A DNA stretch of 38,001 nt from DAOUAG01 sp034432935 (GCA_034432935.1 DAOUBD010000066.1:1-38001); one strand, 5' to 3'. Positions 1-8,363 are shown, numbered from the stretch's first letter. Numbers and translations: made by a program. Notes: generated from the letters alone by a model not told the origin.

Positions 1-185
1 TTGGCGTCCCTCTTGCGTTGCAGATGCCATTGGTGCACCTGCCAGGTGGAACGCCCGCACCTGGGACAGATCGCCTCTCCATTCCTGTATCGGGCCACCA
101 CATCGATCCACTCCGCTGTCTCCCTCACCCCAAGCACCACCAGCCCCTGCAATCGCAGCTTCACCGTGATACAGTCTTCTTGCAC
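1..185 (-). CDS. ISL3-family transposase, N-terminal fragment cut by window edge
   Basis: Reading leftward from a GTG at 185 gives 61 codons without a stop, running off the window. The translation contains CPRCGRSTWQVHQWHLQRKRD-type sequence: C40 and C43 form a zinc knuckle, followed by H51 and H54 and a basic stretch. This is the arrangement of the zinc-finger domain at the N-terminus of ISL3 transposases. AAGGAGG lies 4 bases before the GTG, which supports the start. The catalytic DDE domain would lie outside the window, so it cannot be said whether the element is intact. No terminal inverted repeat was recognised between 186 and 334. The opposite-strand reading of the same bases looks like a shadow. 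The family call is from motif recognition only. Confidence 0.6.
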   Translation of the reverse strand, partial: MQEDCITVKLRLQGLVVLGVRETAEWIDVVARYRNGEAICPRCGRSTWQVHQWHLQRKRDA

Positions 186-334
186 CTGGCCTCCTTACTG
201 TAGCCATCCTTTTTCTTTCCTTTGACTACAGAAACGCCAGCTGCTTTCGCTAAGGTAACTCAACCCTATACACACTGAAGAGTGTAGAACCGCCCTCGAC
301 ACGCCCTTGTGTCAGTGTTACTCTTTTCCGCACC
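186..334. other. Intergenic region upstream of glpK
   Basis: It holds the 5' side of the transposase fragment and the glpK leader. A small hairpin (ACACT, loop GAAG, AGTGT at 272-285) and a TATACA at 267-272 are visible, but no -35 fits well. No transposon end or further gene is recognisable. Confidence 0.4.
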
Positions 335-1819
335 ATGGCCAGCTACGTCCTCGCCTTGGACCAGGGCACATCGTCCTCCCGGGCCATCCTCTTCGATCAC
401 GATGGTAACCCGGTGGCCAGCGCCCAGCAGCAGTTCCGGCAGATCTACCCGCAGCCCGGCTGGGTGGAACACGACCCCGAGGAGATCTGGCAGAGCCAGT
501 TGCAGACCGCCCGGGAGGCGCTGCGCCGGGCGCGGGCCGACCCCCAGGAGGTTGCCGCCATCGGCATCACCAACCAACGCGAGACCACCGTCGTCTGGGA
601 CCGGGAGGGCAGGCCCATCGCCAACGCTATCGTCTGGCAGGACCGCCGCACCGCGCCCATCTGCCAAGAGCTACGGGAGCGGGGCCTGGAGCCCACGTTC
701 CGGGACCGCACCGGCCTTCTCCTGGACCCCTATTTCTCTGGCACGAAGGTGGCATGGCTCCTGGACAATCTCAGCGGCGCGAGGGCGAAGGCGCAGGCCG
801 GTCACCTGATGTTTGGCACCATCGACGCCTGGCTCCTGTACAGGCTCACCGGCGTCCACGCCACGGACTACTCCAACGCCTCCCGCACGCTCCTGTACAA
901 CATCTTCGAACGCCGCTGGGACGATGATCTTCTCGCCTCCCTGGACATCCCCGCTTCCCTCTTGCCCAAGGTCTGCCCCTCCTCCGGCGTCTTCGGCGAA
1001 ACCCGGGCCTTGGGCGGCCGCATCCCTGTGGCCGGGGTTGCCGGGGACCAGCAGGCGGCCCTCTTTGGCCAGGCCGCATTCTCGCCCGGGATGGCCAAGA
1101 ACACCTACGGGACCGGGGCTTTCCTCCTGATGAACATAGGCAACCGCCGCGCGCACTCCCGCTCGCTCCTGACCACCATCGCCTGGGGGCTGGCCAGCGA
1201 TGGGCACGCGGTGACCTACGCCCTCGAAGGCTCCGTCTTTATCGCCGGCGCGGTCATACAGTGGCTGCGGGATGAACTGGGCATCATCTCCGATGCCGCG
1301 GAGTCGGGGCCCTTGGCCGCCAGCGTGCCGGACTCCAACGGCGTATACCTTGTGCCGGCCTTCGTTGGTCTCGGCGCGCCTCACTGGGACCCCCACGCCC
1401 GCGGCGCCGTCCTGGGACTGACCCGGGGAGCGAACAGGGCCCACCTCGTCCGGGCCGCCCTCGAGGCCATCGCCTTCCAGACCCGAGACGTCATCGAGGC
1501 CATCGAGGCCGATTCTGGCGTCGCCCTTTCGGAACTGCGGGTGGACGGCGGCGCCGCCGCCAACGATACCCTCCTTCAGATACAGGCCGATATCTTGGGC
1601 CGAGAGGTGGTGCGCCCCGCCGTGCTGGAGACAACGGCGCTGGGGGCCGCCTACCTCGCCGGCCTGGCCACCGGGTTCTGGCGCGACCTCAGCGAGGTGT
1701 CGCGCAACTGGCGCGAAGATCGCCGCTTCTACCCGCAGATGCCTGAAGGTCAGCGCGAGGCCCTGTACGCCGGCTGGCGCCGCGCCGTCGAGCGGGCGAA
1801 AGGGTGGGAAGAAGCCTAG
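335..1819 (+). CDS. glpK: Glycerol kinase
   Basis: Phosphorylates glycerol to sn-glycerol 3-phosphate with ATP in the cytoplasm, the entry step of glycerol use. The 494-aa product matches the usual length of about 500. FGGY N-terminal domain: phosphate-binding DQGTSSSR at 9-16, glycerol-binding QRE at 81-83, W101. The GDQQAA motif carries the probable catalytic base D238. FGGY C-terminal domain: ALEGSVFIAG and DGGAAANDTLLQ. The ATG at 335 has no strong ribosome site, but it begins exactly at the family N-terminus. No glpF or glpD sits beside it. The following gene converges on it 14 bases after the stop, so glpK appears monocistronic. Identification is very secure; regulation is not evident. 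Confidence 0.95.
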   Translation: MASYVLALDQGTSSSRAILFDHDGNPVASAQQQFRQIYPQPGWVEHDPEEIWQSQLQTAREALRRARADPQEVAAIGITNQRETTVVWDREGRPIANAIVWQDRRTAPICQELRERGLEPTFRDRTGLLLDPYFSGTKVAWLLDNLSGARAKAQAGHLMFGTIDAWLLYRLTGVHATDYSNASRTLLYNIFERRWDDDLLASLDIPASLLPKVCPSSGVFGETRALGGRIPVAGVAGDQQAALFGQAAFSPGMAKNTYGTGAFLLMNIGNRRAHSRSLLTTIAWGLASDGHAVTYALEGSVFIAGAVIQWLRDELGIISDAAESGPLAASVPDSNGVYLVPAFVGLGAPHWDPHARGAVLGLTRGANRAHLVRAALEAIAFQTRDVIEAIEADSGVALSELRVDGGAAANDTLLQIQADILGREVVRPAVLETTALGAAYLAGLATGFWRDLSEVSRNWREDRRFYPQMPEGQREALYAGWRRAVERAKGWEEA

Positions 1820-1833
1820 ACCGCGGACGGCTG

Positions 1834-3312
1834 CTAAGGCTGGCTCGTGGGTCCGGGCGTTGGCGTCGGCGGCACAGGGGTAGCGGACGGCGGAGCCGGC
1901 GTGGCCGTAGGCACCGGCGTAGGTGCCGGGGTAGCGGTGGCCGGCGCTGGCCCCGGGGTGGAAAGCAGCGAAGGTGTGGGCTCCGGCGCAGGCGTCTCCA
2001 CCGGCTCTGGCTCCGGCTCCGGGGCCGGGTTGTAGGAGGGCGGCGCGATGTAGATGTCCGGCACCCAGGGCTCATTGGCAACGCCGTACCTTGGCGCCAT
2101 GAAGTCCCACACGATCTTGGAAAGCCTCGCCCCAAACGAGTAGCCAATTTGCTCGGTGCGCGCCTTCTGCGACAGATAGGTGATGACGTAGGCCTTCTCC
2201 CGGCCATCGCCGCCAGTGAAGGTCACGATGCCCGCATCGTTGTTCACCCACCCGTCATAGTCCCAGTAGTAGCCGATCTTATGGGCCACTGTGGCGCCTT
2301 CGGGAAGCCACTTGGGCAGGATATACTGCACGTAGTAGGCGATGTCCCGCAGCACTCCCAACGTGTACTGGGTCCACTCTGGGGTGAAGAGCTGCCCCCG
2401 GTAGAGCCTGGCCAAGACATCGTTCGTCTCCAGGGCGGTCAAAACGTTGGGGGCCGGGTCGGCCCCCCCGAAGTAAGGGATGTGGTCAAAGTATGACGCC
2501 TTCATCCCCCAGGACGTCATGAGCTCGCGCGCCCGCGCCACGCCGTCCTCATAGGAGGCGAAGACTGCGCCGAGAAAGTTCTTCACCTCAGGCGGGTAAC
2601 TGCCACCGATGCCGCGGGCGATGCTATAGGCTACGTCGCCAGGCGAAGCGTTGCCCGCTTGAAACTCGCTGACGGCGGCAAAGAGGGCGAACATGTTGAT
2701 GGTGCAGCCCGTCTTGTGCGGGACGTTGCCGCCAATGGAGACCGTCTCGCCCGTCTGAAGGTCTGTGACAGCGACGGCAACGTCGATATCACCCACGAGG
2801 GCCTGGTAGTCCAAGATCTCTTGCTGGAGTCTGTCCCAAAGGGCCAGCATATCGCCAGCTAGGCCCTGGTTCTCAGGGACGTCTCCCGGCACAGCGACCA
2901 GGGGCCCTGTGGGCTGGTCGCCCCCGACCTCCGAATCGCTAGCCAAGGCCACCGTGACCTCTTCCTCTGCCGCCACCAGCGCCGGGGGCGATGCAGTTGG
3001 CGTGGGAGTGGCGTTGACCCCATGAGTGGCCGCCGCTGCTCCGCCGCCGCCGAGCTGCGCTCCGTCCATAGGCCCTACCGCCATGAGGGCGGTTAGGCCG
3101 GCTGCCAGCAACGTCAGCAGAGCGGTGAGGCCTGCCTCGCCGGCGCGGGCTAAAGCTTTCTTGGCCATGGTCCGTTCTGGCTGTGCCTTCAGCGCCTGCA
3201 CCTTGGGTCTCGCCTGTTCCCGCCGCCGGCTCCGGCGGTGGGCATCCGTCAATAGTGATAACGCCGCAATGACCGCCAGGGATACCAAAAGGGCTCCTGA
3301 CGCCCTTTTCAC
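1834..3312 (-). CDS. Exported beta-lactamase-fold protein with degenerate active site and Pro/Thr-rich tail
   Basis: The 492-aa protein has a short hydrophobic stretch (6-22), a basic stretch, then a stronger membrane segment (about 60-80), so it is probably exported and anchored. Residues about 160-415 resemble the class A beta-lactamase/PBP-like fold: a VAVTDLQTGE strand, a helix after GCTINMFALFAAV, and AHKIG (K345) at the place of KTG. At the position of the catalytic SxxK stands C203-T-I-N206, so both the serine and the lysine are replaced. The last 60 or so residues are a Pro/Glu then Pro/Thr repeat, typical of a wall-spanning tail. The GTG at 3312 is preceded by GGGAG at 8-9 bases; an internal ATG at 3168 is the alternative start. 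Hydrolase activity is doubtful; a binding or structural role is possible. Confidence 0.7.
   Translation of the reverse strand: MKRASGALLVSLAVIAALSLLTDAHRRSRRREQARPKVQALKAQPERTMAKKALARAGEAGLTALLTLLAAGLTALMAVGPMDGAQLGGGGAAAATHGVNATPTPTASPPALVAAEEEVTVALASDSEVGGDQPTGPLVAVPGDVPENQGLAGDMLALWDRLQQEILDYQALVGDIDVAVAVTDLQTGETVSIGGNVPHKTGCTINMFALFAAVSEFQAGNASPGDVAYSIARGIGGSYPPEVKNFLGAVFASYEDGVARARELMTSWGMKASYFDHIPYFGGADPAPNVLTALETNDVLARLYRGQLFTPEWTQYTLGVLRDIAYYVQYILPKWLPEGATVAHKIGYYWDYDGWVNNDAGIVTFTGGDGREKAYVITYLSQKARTEQIGYSFGARLSKIVWDFMAPRYGVANEPWVPDIYIAPPSYNPAPEPEPEPVETPAPEPTPSLLSTPGPAPATATPAPTPVPTATPAPPSATPVPPTPTPGPTSQP
3287..3309. repeat. Perfect 8-bp inverted repeat just inside the start of the beta-lactamase-like gene
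   Basis: AAAAGGGC at 3287-3294 and GCCCTTTT at 3302-3309 pair perfectly around a 7-base loop, ending 2 bases from the GTG start codon on the minus strand. In RNA it would form a G/C-rich stem flanked by A and U runs, like a short intrinsic terminator or a start-site hairpin. Function is not shown. Confidence 0.5.
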
Positions 3313-3363
3313 TGGCGAAACTCCCTTTCAGACAGGATGACGCTCCAGAAAGCGGACTGTTTC

Positions 3364-3375
3364 AAGTGTACACTT
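3364..3375. promoter_or_regulatory. Perfect 12-bp palindrome AAGTGTACACTT, possible operator
   Basis: It lies in the 96-bp divergent region between the beta-lactamase-like gene (minus) and glcD (plus), 34 bases before the glcD start. A perfect palindrome rich in A/T at this place fits a dimeric repressor site, for example of GntR type, a family that often controls glycolate or lactate oxidase operons. No regulator gene lies adjacent, so the assignment is inference. Confidence 0.35.
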
Positions 3376-3408
3376 TATGTGCAACCGGCAGACTGATAGA
3401 CTAGCAGC

Positions 3409-4857
3409 GTGGCCCCCAGCCGTCTAGTCCGGGAACTCCAGGCTGCCGTAGGCAAGCGTTGGGTGCTGCACGCCCAAGAAGACCTCATCGTATACGAGTA
3501 CGATGCCACCATAGAGCGCGGCCTACCGGAGGCTGTCGTCCTGCCCGGGACCGCCGAAGAGGTTGCCGCCGTGGTCCGCATCGCCCGCCGCCACGGCGCG
3601 GCCGTGACGGCCAGGGGCGCTGGCACGGGCCTATCAGGAGGCGCCATCCCCTGTCAGGGTGGCGTGGTCCTGGTGACCAGCCGCCTCAACCGCATCCTCG
3701 AACTGGATGTCGAGAACCGCATCGCCGTCGTCGAGCCGGGCGTCATCAACCTGCACGTTTCCGAGGCCGCGGCGCCTCACGGCCTTTTCTACGCTCCAGA
3801 CCCCTCTAGCCAGAAGGCCTGCACCATTGGCGGCAACGTGGCTGAGAACGCAGGCGGCCCCCATTGCCTCCGCTACGGCACCACCACGAACCACGTCCTC
3901 GGGCTGGAGATTGTGACCGCCGATGGCGAGATCGTCTGGCTGGGCAGAAAGGAGCCTGCGACGTCCGGCTACGACCTCACGGGCGTCGTGGTGGGCTCCG
4001 AAGGCACGCTGGCCATCGTTACCAAGGCCGTCCTGAACCTCCTTTACCGGCCTGAATCCACCGTCACGCTGCTGGCCATCTTCAACGAGGTGGACGACGC
4101 CTCCAGGGCAGTATCGGCCATCATCGCTGCGGGCATCATCCCCGCAGCTCTGGAGATGATGGACAAGAACGTCATCCAGGCCGTCGAGCCTGCCGTGCAC
4201 GCCGGTTATCCGGCCGACGCCGGGGCCGTGCTCCTGATCGAGGTGGAGGGCCTGCGGGAGGACGCCCACGACCAGTCTGCCCAGGTGGAGAGCATCTGTT
4301 GGGAACTGGGCGCCAAGGACGTCCGCATCGGCATTGCGCCCCAGGACAGGGAACGGCTGTGGGCAGGCCGCAAGGGCGCCCTCGGGGCCCTGGGCCGCCT
4401 GGCGCCGTCCTACTACATCCTCGACGGCGTCGTTCCCCGGACGCGCCTCCCTGCCGTCCTCAGGGGAGTCTACGAGGCCTGCCAGCGGGCCGGCTTCCCT
4501 GTCGCCAACGTCTTTCACGCCGGCGACGGCAATCTGCACCCCAACATCATGTTCGACGAGCGGGAGCCCGGCGCCGTGGAGCGCGTCCTGGACCTGGGGG
4601 CGGAGATCATGCGCCTCTGCGTAGAGGCCGGCGGCTCGATCACTGGCGAGCACGGGGTCGGCTACGAGAAGCGCGACTATATGTCCTGGATCTTCTCCGA
4701 GGACGATATGCAGGTTATGTCGCGTCTCAAGGCCGCCTTCGGCGCTGGCGAGGGCTTCAACCCAGGCAAGGTCTTCCCCACGAACCGTGGCTGTGGCGAG
4801 GTCTCCTCCCGTATGAGATCGGCTATCGCCAGGGCCGGGCCGGAAGCGTACGTCTAG
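3409..4857 (+). CDS. glcD: FAD-linked 2-hydroxyacid oxidase, GlcD-type catalytic subunit
   Basis: 482 aa, the usual length for GlcD-like flavoproteins that oxidise glycolate, lactate or a related 2-hydroxyacid and pass electrons to the GlcE/GlcF partners. The PCMH-type FAD domain shows ARGAGTGLSGGA near residue 68 and GNVAENAGGPHCLRYG near 142. The C-terminal FAD-oxidase domain shows FHAGDGNLHPN with H370 and H377, then GEHGVGYEKR with H415, a substrate/flavin-site motif. The GTG at 3409 begins directly at the family N-terminus; upstream sequence is not coding. It is the first gene of a three-gene operon. The true substrate cannot be told from sequence; D-lactate, glycolate or another hydroxyacid are all possible. 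Confidence 0.88.
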   Translation: MAPSRLVRELQAAVGKRWVLHAQEDLIVYEYDATIERGLPEAVVLPGTAEEVAAVVRIARRHGAAVTARGAGTGLSGGAIPCQGGVVLVTSRLNRILELDVENRIAVVEPGVINLHVSEAAAPHGLFYAPDPSSQKACTIGGNVAENAGGPHCLRYGTTTNHVLGLEIVTADGEIVWLGRKEPATSGYDLTGVVVGSEGTLAIVTKAVLNLLYRPESTVTLLAIFNEVDDASRAVSAIIAAGIIPAALEMMDKNVIQAVEPAVHAGYPADAGAVLLIEVEGLREDAHDQSAQVESICWELGAKDVRIGIAPQDRERLWAGRKGALGALGRLAPSYYILDGVVPRTRLPAVLRGVYEACQRAGFPVANVFHAGDGNLHPNIMFDEREPGAVERVLDLGAEIMRLCVEAGGSITGEHGVGYEKRDYMSWIFSEDDMQVMSRLKAAFGAGEGFNPGKVFPTNRGCGEVSSRMRSAIARAGPEAYV

Positions 4858-4877
4858 CCGCTGGCGGGGCAACGAAC

Positions 4878-6146
4878 ATGGTTTCGGCATCTACGGCCCT
4901 CCGCAGCCTCCAGTCCATCGTCGGGCGCGATCACGTGCTCGGTACGGGGAAGGCCAAAGACTTCGCGGTGGATGGCGTGGCGCCCCTGGCGGCTGTCCAA
5001 CCGGGCAGCTACGAGGAGGTGGCGGCCGTCGTGCGCTGGTGCGCCAACGAGGGCTTGGCCATTATCCCCCGGGGAGCCGGCACCATGATGGGCATCGGCA
5101 ACCTCCCCGGGCGCTATGACGTCGCTTTGGACCTCTCCCGGCTGGGCCGGGTGATCGAGCACGAGCCCGCGGACCTGACGGCCACCTTCCAGGCAGGGGT
5201 CACCCTTGGGGCGCTGCGCCGGCATCTCCTCAAGTCCGGCCAGATGGCCCCTTTCGACCCCTCCCTGCCCGACGCGGCGACGGTGGGCGGCCTCCTGGCC
5301 GCGGCCGCCGATGGACCGTCGCGCCCGACCCTGGGCACGGCCCGCGACTTCACCATCGGCATGAGGGTGGTCACCGCCGACGGCCGCATCACCAAGGCTG
5401 GCGGCCGTGTGGTCAAGAACGTAGCGGGGTACGACCTCTGCAAGCTCTACATCGGGTCGTTCGGCACCCTAGGCATCATAGTGGAAGCCACCTTCAAGCT
5501 GCTCCCCGCCCCCAAAGAGGAACAGGCCATCGCCTTCGGTCTCGAGAGCGCCGCAGAGGCCTGCGCCCTAGCGCGGGAGGCCCATCGCCGTGGTCTCGCC
5601 CTCCGTGCGGCCCTCTTGCTGAACGCCGCCGCGGCCTCTTTGAGCCCCGGCTTGGAGACGGGCGGGGCCTACCTTCTGGCCATCGACCTTGCCGGGTCAC
5701 CTGCGGCCACCGGCCGCTCGGCGCGCGAAGCCGCGGAGCTGGCCCGGGCGGCGGGCGCCTTCCCCTTGGCAAGGAACGCGGTGCCGGCAGATGCCGGCCC
5801 GGCATCCCTCCGCTGCCGGCTCAGCGCCCTGCCCTCGCGCCTGCCCAGCCTCATCCCAGCCGTGGAAGCCATCGGCCGCAGGCCCTTCATCACAGCCGCG
5901 CCAGTGGCCGGGAGCTTATGGGTGGAATGGCGCCAGGAAGAACCTGAGCCCCTCTTGGCCCGCCTGCGCCAAGCCGCCTCAGCCCACAGTGCGGCCTGGA
6001 GGGTCGAGATCTGCCCTACCGAGACGAAGGCCCGCATCGACGTCTTCGGGGAGCCGCCCGCGGCCCTGCCCCTCATGCGGAGCGTAAAGCGAGAGTTCGA
6101 CCCCAAGGGCATCCTCAGCCCGGGTCGCTTCGCCGGGGGCATCTGA
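4878..6146 (+). CDS. glcE: FAD-binding subunit GlcE-type of the 2-hydroxyacid oxidase
   Basis: 422 aa from the ATG at 4878, 20 bases after glcD. The reading frame stays open far upstream inside glcD, but family similarity starts at this ATG (MVSASTALRSL), so the longer version is rejected. The PCMH FAD motif is PRGAGTMMGIGN at 64-75, followed by a second FAD-contact stretch around GGRVVKNVAGYDLCKLYIGSFGT-type sequence. It ends with DPKGILSPGRF, as GlcE proteins do. It is longer than the roughly 350 aa of the enterobacterial protein, mainly in the middle domain. It probably forms a complex with GlcD and GlcF. A weak ribosome site suggests coupling to glcD translation. Confidence 0.87.
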   Translation: MVSASTALRSLQSIVGRDHVLGTGKAKDFAVDGVAPLAAVQPGSYEEVAAVVRWCANEGLAIIPRGAGTMMGIGNLPGRYDVALDLSRLGRVIEHEPADLTATFQAGVTLGALRRHLLKSGQMAPFDPSLPDAATVGGLLAAAADGPSRPTLGTARDFTIGMRVVTADGRITKAGGRVVKNVAGYDLCKLYIGSFGTLGIIVEATFKLLPAPKEEQAIAFGLESAAEACALAREAHRRGLALRAALLLNAAAASLSPGLETGGAYLLAIDLAGSPAATGRSAREAAELARAAGAFPLARNAVPADAGPASLRCRLSALPSRLPSLIPAVEAIGRRPFITAAPVAGSLWVEWRQEEPEPLLARLRQAASAHSAAWRVEICPTETKARIDVFGEPPAALPLMRSVKREFDPKGILSPGRFAGGI

Positions 6147-7421
6147 ATGACCGGGCGCCTGTCCTCCGAACCACTCTGGCCCTCCGCAGATGACCTTGCC
6201 CGGTGCGTCCACTGCGGCCTCTGTTTGCAGCACTGTCCCACCTACGTGGAGACGGGCCTCGAGGCTGAGTCTCCCCGCGGGCGTCTTTACCTCATCCGGG
6301 CCATGGCAGAGGGCCGCATCGGCCCCACAACTGTGGCCACGGGCCATCTGGACACCTGCCTCCTCTGCCGCAACTGCGAGGCCGCCTGCCCCTCCGGCGT
6401 GGCCTACGGGCGCATTATGACAGGCGCCCGCGCGGCTGTGCTCTCCAGCCCCTCAGCGCCGCCTGCCTGGCGGGCCCGCACCCTCTTCCTCCGCCACCTG
6501 GTCGCCCACCCTTGGCGGCTGCGCCTCCTGACAGACGCCCTGCGCCTCTACCAGCACTCTGGACTTCGCGCCCTGGCTGCGCGCCTCCCCGTGCTGCGGG
6601 ACCGGGCCCTCGGCCCAGAGATGAGGGGCCGCCCCTTCTCCGGGAAGGGACTCCTGATTCGCCCGGAGGGGCCAGTTAGATGGCGAGTGGCGTTCCTCAC
6701 GGGGTGCATCATGCCCTTGGCCCAAGGGCGCGTCCATCGCGCAACCCTGCGGGTGCTGGCCCGCCACGGCTGCGAGGTCTATGCGCCGCCGGCGCAGGCC
6801 TGCTGCGGCGCCCTCCACGCTCACAACGGCGATGCCGAGACCGCCCGCCAACTGGCGCGGCGCAACATCGACGCCTTCCTCGGCCGCGAGTTCGATGCCA
6901 TCGTGGTCAACTCGGCGGGGTGCGGCGCCGCCATGAAGGAGTACGCCAGCCTCCTGGCGGACGACCCCAAGTATGCCGAGAAGGCGCAGCGGCTGTCGTC
7001 CCTAGTGCGGGACGTTCACGAGTTCCTGCCAGAAGTCGGGTTCGAGCCGCCCAAGGGCCGCCTCCCTTTGCGGGTCACCTACCAAGACCCGTGCCACCTG
7101 GCCCACGCCCAGGGCATATCCCAACAGCCTCGGGAGATTCTCGCCGCCATCCCAGGCCTGCGCCTCATCGAGATGACGCACCCCGGCCGTTGCTGCGGCA
7201 GCGCCGGGGTATACGCCCTCACCCAACCGGGCATGGCGTCGCGCCTTCTGGACGCCAAGATGCGCGACATCAGGCGCACCGGCGCTGAGGTCATCGCCAC
7301 CGCCAATCCTGGCTGCATGATGCAGATCGAGGCCGGCCTCCGCCGCCACGGGTTGAGGGGCCGCGTAGTCCATACGATGGAATTGCTGGACCAAGCCTAC
7401 CGCCAAGAGCGGCGCAAGTAG
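6147..7421 (+). CDS. glcF: Iron-sulfur subunit GlcF-type with two CCG domains
   Basis: The ATG follows the glcE stop with no gap, so translation is surely coupled. Two ferredoxin-type 4Fe-4S motifs are seen: C20-C23-C26-C30P and C71-C74-C77-C81P. Two cysteine-rich CCG domains follow, with C219-C220-G and C349-C350-G, as in GlcF, LutA and HdrD-like proteins, where they hold a further cluster or bind a quinone or disulfide partner. At 424 aa it has the usual GlcF size. Its role is to carry electrons from the GlcD/GlcE flavins to the membrane quinone pool. All ligand cysteines are present. Confidence 0.9.
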   Translation: MTGRLSSEPLWPSADDLARCVHCGLCLQHCPTYVETGLEAESPRGRLYLIRAMAEGRIGPTTVATGHLDTCLLCRNCEAACPSGVAYGRIMTGARAAVLSSPSAPPAWRARTLFLRHLVAHPWRLRLLTDALRLYQHSGLRALAARLPVLRDRALGPEMRGRPFSGKGLLIRPEGPVRWRVAFLTGCIMPLAQGRVHRATLRVLARHGCEVYAPPAQACCGALHAHNGDAETARQLARRNIDAFLGREFDAIVVNSAGCGAAMKEYASLLADDPKYAEKAQRLSSLVRDVHEFLPEVGFEPPKGRLPLRVTYQDPCHLAHAQGISQQPREILAAIPGLRLIEMTHPGRCCGSAGVYALTQPGMASRLLDAKMRDIRRTGAEVIATANPGCMMQIEAGLRRHGLRGRVVHTMELLDQAYRQERRK

Positions 7422-7730
7422 GCAGTCTCCAGTCCGCAGTTCCGGCCCGCCCCTTTTTTCACTCCATGTTAACCGCTAAAGGCCTTGCATTAACTGTCAT
7501 TCTACCCGCGAGGTGCGATACTACCATCACCAGACAACCGCTAAGAGCGCAGCGATAAACAGCGTGCCAGCGGGAGAACGGGCGACGAAAACGATAGCAA
7601 ACCGGGGATATCGACTTCTGTAACACGGCGGCAGGGAAGGCGTCTATTGTTCGTCCTTAAAGCTAAAGAGGTTTCAGGCCTCTGCGCAACCCGAGACCCG
7701 GAGGGTCCGGCGGATAGTGAGGATCGAACG
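7422..7730 (+). other. 309-bp region with hairpins, leader of the sigma-factor gene
   Basis: No gene is recognised on either strand. Close to the sigma start two small hairpins can be drawn: AGAGG (7667-7671) with CCTCT (7679-7683), and GACCC (7695-7699) with GGGTC (7703-7707). A TTG-initiated extension of the sigma frame back to 7647 exists but lacks family similarity. A GCAAACC at 7597-7603 recalls the start of a GEMM riboswitch, but the remaining conserved blocks are absent. Promoter elements could not be assigned with confidence. Confidence 0.4.
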
Positions 7731-8363
7731 ATGCCAACTGCACGCGCGACGCTAGCCGACACGCTGGCCACCGGCAAGGTGGCCGAGAGGGCGGGGAAAC
7801 CGCTGCCAACCCAGCCGGCTCCCGCGCCGGGAGCCGCGGCAGAAGACCCCCTGGGGGAATTCGCCCAACTGTACCACGAGTACTTCCCGAAGGTCTTCGC
7901 CTACGTCTATGGGCGGGTGCAGCACAGAGAGGTGTCCTTGGACATCGTCTCTGACGTCTTCGAGAAGGCTTTCCTCAAGAAGAAGTCCCTCCGCTCTCCT
8001 GAGTCCTTCGGCTCGTGGCTCTTCACCATTGCCCGCAACGAGGTCTCTTCCCACTGGCGAAAGGAGAAGCCCGCTACCCGGGCTGCCCAAGAAGCCGCCT
8101 GGGAGCAGGAGCTGCACCACCAACCGCGGGGGCCCGAAGAGACCCTCCTCCACAAGGAACGGCTGGACGCCCTCTCCGTCCTGGTGCAACAGCTTCCCCG
8201 CCGGGAGCAAGAAATCATCGCCCTGAAGTTCGACGCCGAGCTCACCAACCGGGAGATCGCTAACGTGCTCGGGACCAGCGAGGTGAACGTGCGCGTCACC
8301 ATCTTCCGGGCGTTGAGGAAGTTGCGGGAGAGGATGAACGCCCTGGGAGGCGCCCGCCCATGA
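7731..8363 (+). CDS. RNA polymerase sigma factor, ECF/sigma-70 family
   Basis: 210 aa from the ATG at 7731, which has TGAGGAT 5-7 bases upstream; the frame extends further 5' but without a ribosome site. After a 40-residue variable N-terminus, region 2 is recognisable (LYHEYFPKVFAYVYGRV, then the DIVSDVFEKAF helix and SFGSWLFTIARNEVSSHWRK, the -10-recognition helix). Region 4 follows with LPRREQEIIALKFDAELTNREIANVLGTSEVNVRV, a helix-turn-helix for the -35 element. Region 3 is absent, as in ECF sigmas. Its stop overlaps the next gene by 4 bases (ATGA), the classical arrangement with a cognate anti-sigma factor. The signal and the regulon are unknown. Confidence 0.88.
   Translation: MPTARATLADTLATGKVAERAGKPLPTQPAPAPGAAAEDPLGEFAQLYHEYFPKVFAYVYGRVQHREVSLDIVSDVFEKAFLKKKSLRSPESFGSWLFTIARNEVSSHWRKEKPATRAAQEAAWEQELHHQPRGPEETLLHKERLDALSVLVQQLPRREQEIIALKFDAELTNREIANVLGTSEVNVRVTIFRALRKLRERMNALGGARP

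Noticed and set aside
1..225. Plus-strand open frame at the left edge
   Set aside because: Its Ser/Pro/Cys-rich translation has no family features; the minus strand encodes a recognisable transposase zinc finger with a ribosome site.
4299..4877. Long 5' extension of the glcE frame
   Set aside because: It runs through the conserved end of glcD in another frame and translates to Arg/Gly-rich noise; family similarity begins at 4878.
3634..4890. 418-aa frame on the minus strand opposite glcD
   Set aside because: Antisense shadow typical of high-GC codons; glcD carries all motifs.
7597..7603. GCAAACC as the start of a cyclic-di-GMP (GEMM) riboswitch
   Set aside because: The following conserved blocks (GCAAAGC, GGCCTAA, the receptor helix) are not found downstream.
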